Below the pieces are notes generated by a model that ran no database searches, was not told the origin of the DNA, and was given only the letters and a program-made list of their open reading frames with translations. DNA of 64,000 bases, taken from positions 124,001 through 188,000 of the forward strand of contig NZ_JANKBI010000011.1 of assembly GCF_024622195.1 (NCBI RefSeq), given 5' to 3'. Each line of letters starts with the position of its first letter. Within the stretch, counting starts at the first letter, position 1. The stretch comes from Murimonas intestini (lineage in GTDB: Bacteria; Bacillota; Clostridia; Lachnospirales; Lachnospiraceae). Positions 25,345 through 33,404 of the stretch are shown here, in pieces. The translations under genes and the position numbers were made by a program.

Positions 25345-25354
25345 CCTGACGCAA

Positions 25355-26251
25355 ATGAAAAAAAGACACAGAATCAGTATTTATAAGGAAAGTACAGCGG
25401 GAATTATTTTTTGCCTTCCATTTATAATCGGTTTTCTGCTTTTCCTTGTCATTCCCATGGGGATATCTCTGTATTATGCCTTTTGTGATTATGGAATTTT
25501 ATCCCCTGCAGTTTTTTCCGGATTAAAAAATTTTAAGATCATGATGGCAGATGAACTGTTCTGGAAATCTCTGCAGATCACCATTTTCTATGCCGTAGTA
25601 TCAGTTCCTTTAAAACTTGCCTTTGCTCTTTTAGTGGCCATCCTCTTTCAAAAGACTTCAAAGGCAACAGGGCTGTACCGGGCTCTGTATTACCTTCCTT
25701 CTATTATAGGAGGTTCAGTAGCTGTTTCTATCCTGTGGAAAAGGATGTTTGCTACGGACGGCATGGTAAATCAGATACTTCATGGACTGGGGATCGAAGC
25801 CAGCATACCATGGCTGGGAAATAAAAATACTGCCATATGGACACTGATCCTTCTGACTGTATGGCAGTTTGGCTCTTCCATGCTCATATTCCTGTCCTCA
25901 CTAAAGCAGATACCCCGTACATTTTACGAGGCATCTACAGTGGACGGGGCAGGCAGATGGAAGCAGTTCACCAGCATAACCCTGCCGCTGCTGACACCCA
26001 CCATATTTTTCAACCTGGTCATGCAGATGATAAACGGACTGCTGGCATTCACTCAATGCTTTATCATCACCCAGGGCCAGCCCTTAAACTCCACGTTATT
26101 TTATATGGTCCATATGTATAACCAGTCATTTGTACACTATAATACCGGCTATGGCGCTGCACTTGCCTGGGTAATGATACTTATTGTAGGCACTGTAACA
26201 GCAGTTCTGTTTGCCACAAAAAAACGCTGGGTATACGACGGAGGGTTCTGA
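25355..26251 (+). CDS. Sugar ABC transporter permease (MalF-like)
   Basis: 298 residues from the ATG at 25355, which has AAGGAG upstream; a longer frame starts inside the binding-protein gene. It has six membrane helices and the EAA loop characteristic of the family (YEASTVDGAGRWKQFTSITLPLLTP). It overlaps the next permease by 1 nt (TGATG). It is the first of the pair forming the transmembrane channel. Confidence 0.93.
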   Translation: MKKRHRISIYKESTAGIIFCLPFIIGFLLFLVIPMGISLYYAFCDYGILSPAVFSGLKNFKIMMADELFWKSLQITIFYAVVSVPLKLAFALLVAILFQKTSKATGLYRALYYLPSIIGGSVAVSILWKRMFATDGMVNQILHGLGIEASIPWLGNKNTAIWTLILLTVWQFGSSMLIFLSSLKQIPRTFYEASTVDGAGRWKQFTSITLPLLTPTIFFNLVMQMINGLLAFTQCFIITQGQPLNSTLFYMVHMYNQSFVHYNTGYGAALAWVMILIVGTVTAVLFATKKRWVYDGGF

Positions 26252-27096
26252 TGAAGAAAAAGACTAAAATCAAAAAGACCGCTTATCACATCTTTGTCAG
26301 CGTGTTTGGAATAATCATGATCTATCCTCTTCTGTGGATGGTCATGAGCTCCTTTAAAGAATCAAATACGATTTTCATAACAGCCGGCTCTCTGATTCCT
26401 GAAAAGTTTGTACTGGATAATTATATCAACGGATGGAGCGGATTTGCCAAGATCAGCTTTGGGACCTTTTTTAAGAATTCCGCCTTTATATCGGTGACTG
26501 CCACTATAGGAACCATCATATCCTCATCACTGGTAGCCTTCGGCCTGGCCAGGTGCCGTTTCAAGGGCAGAAAGCTCCTGTTCGGAGCCATGCTGCTGTC
26601 CATGATGGTTCCGGCGCAGGTGCTCATGATCCCGCAGTACATCTGGTATCAGAAGCTGGGCTGGGTAGGCTCCTACCTGCCTTTGATCGTTCCATACTGT
26701 TTTGCCATCCAGGGATTCTTCGTGTACCTGATGGTCAATTTCATAGACAGTATTCCAAGGGAACTGGATGAAGCCGCCAAAATTGACGGGTGTTCCTATT
26801 TTGGGATCTATTACCGCATCGCACTGCCTCTTATGGTTCCTGCCATGGTGACAGCAGGCATCTTCTCTTTCATGTGGAGGTGGGAGGACTTCCTCTCCGC
26901 GCTCTTATATGTGAATGAAGCCCAGAAGTACCCGGCATGCCTGGCTCTGAAACTATTTTCAGACCCCGGCTCCTCTTCAGACTATGGCGCGATGTTCGCT
27001 ATGGCAACGCTGTCTATTATACCTATCATATTGATATTTATCTTCTTTCAGAAATATCTGGTGGAAGGAATCTCCACCTCAGGCCTGAAAGGATAG
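26251..27096 (+). CDS. Sugar ABC transporter permease (MalG-like)
   Basis: 281 residues with six membrane helices. The EAA loop reads DEAAKIDGCSYFGIYYRIALPL, and the N-terminal helix HIFVSVFGIIMIYPLLWMV is typical of MalG-type permeases. It partners the preceding permease. The next gene in the same direction is a GH2 glycosidase, separated by a palindromic element. Confidence 0.93.
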   Translation: MKKKTKIKKTAYHIFVSVFGIIMIYPLLWMVMSSFKESNTIFITAGSLIPEKFVLDNYINGWSGFAKISFGTFFKNSAFISVTATIGTIISSSLVAFGLARCRFKGRKLLFGAMLLSMMVPAQVLMIPQYIWYQKLGWVGSYLPLIVPYCFAIQGFFVYLMVNFIDSIPRELDEAAKIDGCSYFGIYYRIALPLMVPAMVTAGIFSFMWRWEDFLSALLYVNEAQKYPACLALKLFSDPGSSSDYGAMFAMATLSIIPIILIFIFFQKYLVEGISTSGLKG

Positions 27097-27135
27097 TCAT
27101 AAACATGACTGCTAAAAATTTTAAGGAGGAATAAC

Positions 27136-27217
27136 GTGACTGTGAAGTTACTATTTGCGGAACCGCGCTTTCAGCGGGGCCGCGAATAGTAACACTGTGA
27201 AAGCACCGGACAGTTAC
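27136..27217. repeat. Palindromic element flanked by 8-bp direct repeats
   Basis: The arms GTTACTATTTGCGG (27147-27160) and CCGCGAATAGTAAC (27180-27193) form a 13/14 inverted repeat, with an inner hairpin CCGC/GCGG (27063+100 to 27077+100, that is 27163-27166 and 27174-27177). ACTGTGAA lies immediately on each side (27139-27146 and 27194-27201), like a target duplication, and an outer GTGACTGT/ACAGTTAC pair closes the 82-bp unit. It may be a small mobile (MITE-like) or REP-like element inserted between the permease and GH2 genes. Confidence 0.65.
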
Positions 27218-27230
27218 AAAATAATCGATC

Positions 27231-28919
27231 ATGCTTAGAACATTTGAGACACACAAGATCCGTAAAACAACTGAATTATCAGGCAGACTGTGGGATTTCA
27301 CCGCACTCTCAGGTGATAAAGAGGGTGTATCCATGAAGGTGATGGTCCCAAGCTGCCTGGAGACGTATCCAGGTTTTGGAAACTACAGGGGACTGGCTTC
27401 TTATGAAACTTCCTTTGAAGCTGAAGGGAACATCCGCCTGGAATTCAAGGGTGTAAGTCATTTTGCCAGAGTCTTTGTAGATGGAGAGGAAACAGCACAG
27501 CACTATGGCTCCTATACTCCCTTCGATATATGTGTAAAAAACCTTTCTCCGGGAATGCATTCCCTGAAAGTCATAGTTGATAATGACTTCCGGGATGAAT
27601 ATGTTTTAGACTTCCCTAATGACTACATGTCATACGGAGGCATTTCCAGGGGAGTCGCCCTTGAATACATAAAAGACATCTATATTGACTGGATACATGT
27701 AACGCCTCTGAGGGAAGCTGACGGCATATGGAGCATCCGCGCTGAAGTCGCCTGCCAGAACCTGTCGGAAAGCCCCCTGTATGCGGATGTCCGTTTAAAA
27801 TTTCTGGATACTGAAGCATGCTGCCAGGGAAAACTGCTGCCGCCAGGCAAAAGTATCATTACCTTTGAAGATCTGGAAATAGCAGACGCCTGCCCCTGGA
27901 GCATGGAAGACCCTGTCCTGTATCCGGTTTCTGCCGCCCTTCTGCAGAATGGCGCTGTGGTGGATGACATGATCGAGCGTACAGGGCTGCGTCTTGTGCG
28001 TGTAGAGGGAACCTCAGTCCTGCTCAACAATAAGCCCTTGCGTATCAAAGGCTTCTGCAGGCATGAAGACCATCCTCAGTATGGATGCGCACTTCCTGCG
28101 GAAGCCATCGCCTATGATTTACAGCTTATAAAGGACCTGGGCGCCAACTCCGTCCGCACTTCCCACTATCCCAACGATGAGCTCTTCCTTGACATGTGCG
28201 ATGAGCTTGGCATACTTGTGTGGGAAGAAAACCACGCCAGGGGAATCAATGGGGACCGCATGAAAAGCCCTTATTTTGAAGAACAGTGTGAACAGGTCAT
28301 CAGGGAAATGATCACGGCGCATTATAATCATCCTTCTATATATATCTGGGGTATCTTAAATGAATGCGGCAGTGAGACAGAATATGAGAAGAGCTGTTAC
28401 CGCCGCCAATATGACCTGATCAGGCACCTGGATAAAAGCAGGCCCTGCAGCTCTGCATCCTGCAGATTTGGCACTGATATCTGCCAGGACCTTCCCGATG
28501 TCTGCTCCTGGAATATTTATCCCTACTGGTATGATGATGACACTGCCTCCCAGAAACTGCAGAAGCTGCATGACTGGCTTAATACAGATGGAAACGGCGG
28601 GGGCAAACCCCTTCTGATCACGGAAGTTGGAGCAGGCGGCATCTATGGTTTCCGTGACACCTCAAGTGATGTATGGAGTGAAGACCTACAGGCAGAGATC
28701 CTGGAAAAACAGTTAAAGGAGATTGCCGCCAGCGATGACTGCATAGGTATGTATATCTGGCAGTTCTGTGATGTCCGGGTCAGCAGGATCTGGTGGGCGC
28801 TCAGACGGCCCAAGAGCCGCAACAACAAAGGTATCGTAGACGAATACCGCAGGCCTAAGCTGGCCTACCGCATTGTACGTGATATATTCACCAGCCTTCC
28901 TAATTATAGGGAAAAATAA
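27231..28919 (+). CDS. Glycoside hydrolase family 2 enzyme (beta-glucuronidase/galactosidase type)
   Basis: A 562-residue cytoplasmic GH2 enzyme without a signal peptide. The N-terminal sugar-binding domain contains CLETYPGFGNYRGLASYETSF. The immunoglobulin-like domain follows, then the (beta/alpha)8 barrel with SVRTSHYPNDELFLDMCDEL, the acid/base Glu in WGILNECGSE, and the nucleophile Glu in LLITEVGAGG. All are intact. Length and the RTSHYPNDE region fit beta-glucuronidase/beta-galactosidase-like members; the precise sugar is unknown. It would hydrolyse the oligosaccharide taken up by the adjacent importer. There is no good RBS right before the ATG. Confidence 0.9.
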   Translation: MLRTFETHKIRKTTELSGRLWDFTALSGDKEGVSMKVMVPSCLETYPGFGNYRGLASYETSFEAEGNIRLEFKGVSHFARVFVDGEETAQHYGSYTPFDICVKNLSPGMHSLKVIVDNDFRDEYVLDFPNDYMSYGGISRGVALEYIKDIYIDWIHVTPLREADGIWSIRAEVACQNLSESPLYADVRLKFLDTEACCQGKLLPPGKSIITFEDLEIADACPWSMEDPVLYPVSAALLQNGAVVDDMIERTGLRLVRVEGTSVLLNNKPLRIKGFCRHEDHPQYGCALPAEAIAYDLQLIKDLGANSVRTSHYPNDELFLDMCDELGILVWEENHARGINGDRMKSPYFEEQCEQVIREMITAHYNHPSIYIWGILNECGSETEYEKSCYRRQYDLIRHLDKSRPCSSASCRFGTDICQDLPDVCSWNIYPYWYDDDTASQKLQKLHDWLNTDGNGGGKPLLITEVGAGGIYGFRDTSSDVWSEDLQAEILEKQLKEIAASDDCIGMYIWQFCDVRVSRIWWALRRPKSRNNKGIVDEYRRPKLAYRIVRDIFTSLPNYREK

Positions 28920-28927
28920 ACAGAAAA

Positions 28928-29674
28928 CTACTTCTGATACCCCACCTCCTGCAGAAATAATCCCTTTGCCTCTGCAGGAGCGCTGGCCATCTCATCAGAA
29001 TGCGCATCGAATATATCTCCCGCAGCCGTCACCTCTCTTTTTCCCAACCCAATATCTAAAAGAGTGCCCGCTATCATCCTTGCCATATTGTGGAGGAAAC
29101 CGTCAGCTCTCATAGTGATCTGTATCTCCCTGGCATCCTGATATATATCGATCTCTCTCATATCTTTTACAGTTGATTTATTCTTTTTGACTGTAGAATA
29201 GTACCTGAAATCATGTTCACCCAGAAGTGCTTTGGCTGCTGTTTTCATTCTCCTGATGTCCGGAGTCTTGAATGAATAATAGGTGTAACGCCTGTCAAAA
29301 ACACTGGGCACATCGCCTATGGCAATCCGGTATACATAAGTGACTTCCTTCGCATTCAAAGACGCATGAAAACGCTCCGGCATCTCCTCCGCCTCCAGGA
29401 CTGCAATATCCATTGGCAGATAACGGTTCAGATAATTTTTTATGTCCTTTATCTCCAGGGCTGTGTTCGTCTTAAAGCTGGCTGTCTGTGCATACGCATG
29501 CACCCCTACCTCTGTCCTGCACCCGCAGAATAATTCCACATCCTGACCGTCCATTTTCTTCAAGACTTCTGTGATCTTATTTTCAATCGTATTTGTAGAT
29601 TCTCCCTTGCCCAGACGCTGCCATCCATTGTAACGCGTTCCATCGTATTCCAGGGTCAGTTTAATATTTTTCAT
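28928..29674 (-). CDS. truA: TruA-like tRNA pseudouridine synthase with Glu at the catalytic Asp position
   Basis: A 248-residue member of the TruA family, which makes pseudouridine at positions 38-40 of tRNA. The N-terminus MKNIKLTLEYDGTRYNGWQR and C-terminal DGFLHNMARMIAGTLLDIG are typical. In the active-site loop, TruA enzymes have GRTDAGVHA with the nucleophilic Asp. Here it reads CRTEVGVHA, with the GAG codon (Glu) plain in the DNA. The gene stands alone with its own promoter and converges on the GH2 gene with an 8-nt gap. It may be a divergent second copy; another TruA probably lies elsewhere in the genome. Confidence 0.88.
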   Translation of the reverse strand: MKNIKLTLEYDGTRYNGWQRLGKGESTNTIENKITEVLKKMDGQDVELFCGCRTEVGVHAYAQTASFKTNTALEIKDIKNYLNRYLPMDIAVLEAEEMPERFHASLNAKEVTYVYRIAIGDVPSVFDRRYTYYSFKTPDIRRMKTAAKALLGEHDFRYYSTVKKNKSTVKDMREIDIYQDAREIQITMRADGFLHNMARMIAGTLLDIGLGKREVTAAGDIFDAHSDEMASAPAEAKGLFLQEVGYQK

Positions 29675-29722
29675 TATAATCCTCTTTCTTTTATCAAATT
29701 AATATGACAGCTGAATGTTTTT

Positions 29723-29751
29723 ATTATAACATGTGAAATATCAGAATACAA
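29723..29751 (-). promoter_or_regulatory. Promoter of the TruA-like gene
   Basis: On the minus strand TTGTAT (29751-29746), 17 bp, TATAAT (29728-29723), about 50 nt before the ATG. Confidence 0.65.
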
Positions 29752-29829
29752 TACGGCTCCTATGGCGGGATGCAGGGCCAGACAGCGGATGGAATGGCAA
29801 ATTAACAGCCAGAATATACACAGAAAGAC

Positions 29830-32502
29830 TCACCTTTTTACTTCCAGAATATGCCTGCCTTCCAGATCCAAAGGTATCTTTGTACACAGCTTACCATCCA
29901 AGTAAACTGCTTTTATTCCCTCTCCTCCCTGTATATGAATATCATACACGGCCTTTCTGAATGGAAGGTTTAAAATCTCCAGTTCCTTGATTGACCCGGG
30001 CATACATGGGGAGAGTCTCATTCCATCCTCATCGTAGGAGATGCCTGCTGCTCCCCCAAGCACTGTTGCAAGAAAACCTGCCGCATGCCAGAGCTGGCCT
30101 GGCCATCTCCATGCAAGACCTGTTCCGTAATCTATCACCTCATAAAATTCTTTATTCAACACACAGCCTCTCACCTGCTGCCAGAGCAGCATTTCCAGCA
30201 GTCTGCTGTCTTTCTCCACGGAGGCTGCAGCCGCAAAGCCCGCCTGCCATACATACCATATAGAATTGCAGAGATGGTTCTTTTCCTTCCGGTACGGAAA
30301 CAGACAGATACCATAGTCATTCATAGCTGTCTGGGGAAGCTTTTTTAAAATCCGTCGCCTCTGTTCCCCATTTGCAATATTAAAACGCGGCCACAGAACA
30401 CTTTCCTCCCCAGATGTCTCCCAGAAACCTTTTTCATATGCTTCACTGCCCTTAGGGCCGCATGTAAAAAAGCCGCATTCTTCGTTCCAGTACAGATTCT
30501 GGACAGACTCCCTCATAAGGGCCGCCTTTTCTTCCCATAATTTTACTTTGTCCTCCCTGTAATTTATCAGCCGCCCCATCTTCCCCATTGCCTCATAAGC
30601 CTGCTGATAATATACTTGTGCCGAAAGTGCATAGCCGCCGTTCTCCGGTTCAGGAAATGCGTCATTAGATACTGCATTGCCGGCTTTAACCAGGTGCCTG
30701 ACACTGTCATACAGGCCGTCTGCCTCCTCGGTTCTCTGCAAAAGTGCGGGCCATGCCTCATATAAAATTTCTTTATCACCTGTTGCCAGATAATAATCCC
30801 AGATTCCTGCCTGAGACATGGCCGCACCGTCAGAACCATTACTGATCCCCTTTTGGGAAATGTATAGTAAACTCCGTCTGGCATGCAGTCTGTCCGCCAG
30901 ACTGCCCATTCTCAGTGCAATATGGGCAGTATCTCTCAGCCAGACGCCAAACCCTTCCCCCTCTCCCTGAAACAGCCCTGCATTCCACATCCCCTTCTGT
31001 CCGCTGAGTGCATAGCTGTCCCGGGTACATCTGTAAAATGTGTCAAATGCCAGCTTACAGGCACTATCCAAAACTGGTATTCCTGACTTAACAGAAGGAT
31101 AAGCGTCTTGTTCATACGATGGATACCACTGTCCTGTTCTTCGAACCACGCGCGTCATATCGCCCCATATATTCTTTCTCCAGGAAAATTCCTCCACTAC
31201 ACGGAGCGGAGAATAGATACTGCCGTCACCTTTGACCCACGCAGCAGGTTCACCGCATGAAGCATCTTTTATACAATTCTCATAGATAGTATAATGGGCA
31301 GACTCAAATACCTTCTTCCCTATGGATATTTGTGACAGAACCTTCCTTTCTTCCTCTGACCAAAATATGCTTCTAAGTCCCCAGGCAGCAGCTGATTTCA
31401 GCACCGCAGTTTTCCCCGCACAAAATCCAATCCGGAATTCCTGTTCCTTCTCCAGACAGAAGGACAGATTATCTGTCATATCATTTGAAAACCTCTCTGT
31501 CTCCTTTTCCTTTTCTTTTCCGCACACAAAAAACACCCTGTTTTCTCCCAGCACAGCCAGCCACTCCGGTTCCATCCATCCCCGCAGCACAATGCTGCCC
31601 TTGTCTGCCTGCAGAGGCATTTTAAACCCTCCGCATTTTATCCATCCATTTTCCCATATCATCTTCCATTGGCCCAGATGAAACTCAGCAAAGGATTCCT
31701 CCCCCATATCTGCCTCTATGCAAAATTCAAAAGTACTCCCGCCAATATCCGAGCTTGTTCCTTCCGCCTCAGCAATTCTGATATCCGGCCACCTGCCCGG
31801 AAGGATACGAAAGTGCAGCGGTTTTAAAAAAGGAAGCTCCAATTCACTGTCCTCCCACACTCTTTTCCAGACACGCAGCTTTTCCAGTCCCTCCACAGGC
31901 TCTGTTTCCATTTTCTGTTTATTTTTCTTTCTCCGGAATACAGGCGAGAATCCATCACCAGCCAGAAATTGATATTCATAATTTCCTCCGGGAAAAACAG
32001 TCACAATACTTCCTTCTGACCCATACCAGTAATCCTGTCTGTCTGTAACAAATGGAATATCCTCCCTACTGCCGCAGCCTGCTTCATCCCGGTAAACCCA
32101 GTGAACCCAGTCTTCTGTGAGAGCATAGCCTTCCTGATAAACCTGGGTGCATCCTGCAGGAGTATACAGAAATTTTATCCAATATATGCCTTCAGACAGG
32201 AATATCCTTTCAATTTTTTTGATTACACCATACTGAAAAATAAAACGTATTCCCCGTAATGATGGCTCTTTTAGCTCTTCTACTGTCTCCGCCGCACCTA
32301 AAAGTACATTGTCCTGCTCTGAATAAATCTCTATCTCCCTGCCTGACAGACACGGCGGAAGCCTGATAAATGTCCATTGATCCACCCTGCCCTCCGACAG
32401 GCTCACCATATAGTCCCATTGGCCGCACTCCCCCTTTACACTTACAGCTGAAGGCAGCTTTTGCATATCTGCCGGAAGTTTTAAATACTTTTTCCCTGTC
32501 AT
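29830..32502 (-). CDS. Large (alpha/alpha)6-type glycoside hydrolase-like protein
   Basis: 890 residues from the ATG at 32502, which overlaps the stop of the activase gene. The N-terminal half is beta-rich. From about residue 480 on there is an (alpha/alpha)6-barrel-like region: LRDTAHIALRMGSLADRLHA, then WPALLQRTEEADGLYDSV, NDAFPEPENGG, WETSGEESVLWPRFN, WYVWQAGFAA and LAWRWPGQLWHAAGF. The layout resembles GH63/GH78/GH94-like six-hairpin glycosidases, with candidate acids in LRD, NDAFPEPE and SGEES, but I cannot place the family. There is no signal peptide, so it is cytoplasmic. It is the last gene of the radical-enzyme operon and probably releases the substrate for it. Confidence 0.7.
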   Translation of the reverse strand: MTGKKYLKLPADMQKLPSAVSVKGECGQWDYMVSLSEGRVDQWTFIRLPPCLSGREIEIYSEQDNVLLGAAETVEELKEPSLRGIRFIFQYGVIKKIERIFLSEGIYWIKFLYTPAGCTQVYQEGYALTEDWVHWVYRDEAGCGSREDIPFVTDRQDYWYGSEGSIVTVFPGGNYEYQFLAGDGFSPVFRRKKNKQKMETEPVEGLEKLRVWKRVWEDSELELPFLKPLHFRILPGRWPDIRIAEAEGTSSDIGGSTFEFCIEADMGEESFAEFHLGQWKMIWENGWIKCGGFKMPLQADKGSIVLRGWMEPEWLAVLGENRVFFVCGKEKEKETERFSNDMTDNLSFCLEKEQEFRIGFCAGKTAVLKSAAAWGLRSIFWSEEERKVLSQISIGKKVFESAHYTIYENCIKDASCGEPAAWVKGDGSIYSPLRVVEEFSWRKNIWGDMTRVVRRTGQWYPSYEQDAYPSVKSGIPVLDSACKLAFDTFYRCTRDSYALSGQKGMWNAGLFQGEGEGFGVWLRDTAHIALRMGSLADRLHARRSLLYISQKGISNGSDGAAMSQAGIWDYYLATGDKEILYEAWPALLQRTEEADGLYDSVRHLVKAGNAVSNDAFPEPENGGYALSAQVYYQQAYEAMGKMGRLINYREDKVKLWEEKAALMRESVQNLYWNEECGFFTCGPKGSEAYEKGFWETSGEESVLWPRFNIANGEQRRRILKKLPQTAMNDYGICLFPYRKEKNHLCNSIWYVWQAGFAAAASVEKDSRLLEMLLWQQVRGCVLNKEFYEVIDYGTGLAWRWPGQLWHAAGFLATVLGGAAGISYDEDGMRLSPCMPGSIKELEILNLPFRKAVYDIHIQGGEGIKAVYLDGKLCTKIPLDLEGRHILEVKR

Positions 32503-33398
32503 TACGAAATCTCCGCCTTTAAACCATAGCCCTCCAGTATACACTTCAATTCCATCATCCGTTCATCTCCCGGAGGGTTAAATCTCTCCTGTACCACCCC
32601 GACCTCCCGCGCTTTCTGTACCCCAAATTCGTGATAGCTCAGCAATTCTGTCTTCAAAAGGTGTTTTCCAAGTCCGCTTAAAAATTTTCCGGCTGCATGC
32701 ATATTTTCATCATCATCGTTTACCCCCTGGATCACAGGCATCCTTACAATCACCGGAGCCTTCCCTGCCGCTCTGGACAAGTTCGCCAATATCCTTTCAT
32801 TAGACACACCGGTATAGAGTCTGTGCCTTGCCAAATCCATGTGTTTCAGGTCAAACAAAAACAGATCCACAGCCGGAAGGCAGTGTTCAAACACTTCCCA
32901 CGGGATATTGCCCGCGGTATCCACAGTGATATGAACCTTCTCTTTTTTCAGAAGCTCAGCTATTTCCATCATTCCCTGCCATTGAAGGAGAGGTTCCCCT
33001 CCTGAAAATGTGACTCCGCCTCCTGATATTTCATACAATTTTCTGTCTCTGAGTAGTTCTTCAAGTAACTCCTCTTTTTTGACCCCGCCCAAAAGTTCCA
33101 GTGCTTTCGCATTACATACCCCGGCACATCTGCCGCATTTTATGCATCTGTCCCAAATAATACTGTGCACACCCTCATCTGAAAAAAGGTGTGCCATTTG
33201 AGAACAGACTTTTTCACATGACCTGCAGCCAATACAGGAGTTTTCCACATACCTCAAAGTCTTTTCCACATCAACCGACTCCGGATTATGGCACCACCTG
33301 CACCTGAGATTGCAGCCTTTTAAAAAACATGTCGTCCGTATTCCTGGTCCGTCATGAATCGAAAGATGCTGTATATTAAAAACATTCAGTCCAATCAT
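32502..33398 (-). CDS. Glycyl radical enzyme activase (radical SAM)
   Basis: 298 residues. The radical SAM cluster motif CxxxCxxC is in KGCNLRCRWCHNPE near residue 30. Two ferredoxin-type clusters follow (SCIGCRSCEKVCSQ and RCIKCGRCAGVCNAKAL), the arrangement of activases for non-PFL glycyl radical enzymes such as glycerol dehydratase and CutD. A glycine-rich SAM motif GGGVTFSGGEPLLQ is present. It transfers a hydrogen atom from the glycine of the partner enzyme encoded 6 nt upstream. The next gene overlaps its stop codon. Confidence 0.95.
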   Translation of the reverse strand: MIGLNVFNIQHLSIHDGPGIRTTCFLKGCNLRCRWCHNPESVDVEKTLRYVENSCIGCRSCEKVCSQMAHLFSDEGVHSIIWDRCIKCGRCAGVCNAKALELLGGVKKEELLEELLRDRKLYEISGGGVTFSGGEPLLQWQGMMEIAELLKKEKVHITVDTAGNIPWEVFEHCLPAVDLFLFDLKHMDLARHRLYTGVSNERILANLSRAAGKAPVIVRMPVIQGVNDDDENMHAAGKFLSGLGKHLLKTELLSYHEFGVQKAREVGVVQERFNPPGDERMMELKCILEGYGLKAEIS

Positions 33399-33404
33399 TT
33401 ATCC

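Noticed and set aside
27136..27189. Mini-gene GTG...TAG of 17 codons after AAGGAGGA
   Set aside because: It has a good RBS but most of its codons come from the palindromic element, so the RBS placement is probably by chance or serves the region before the insertion.
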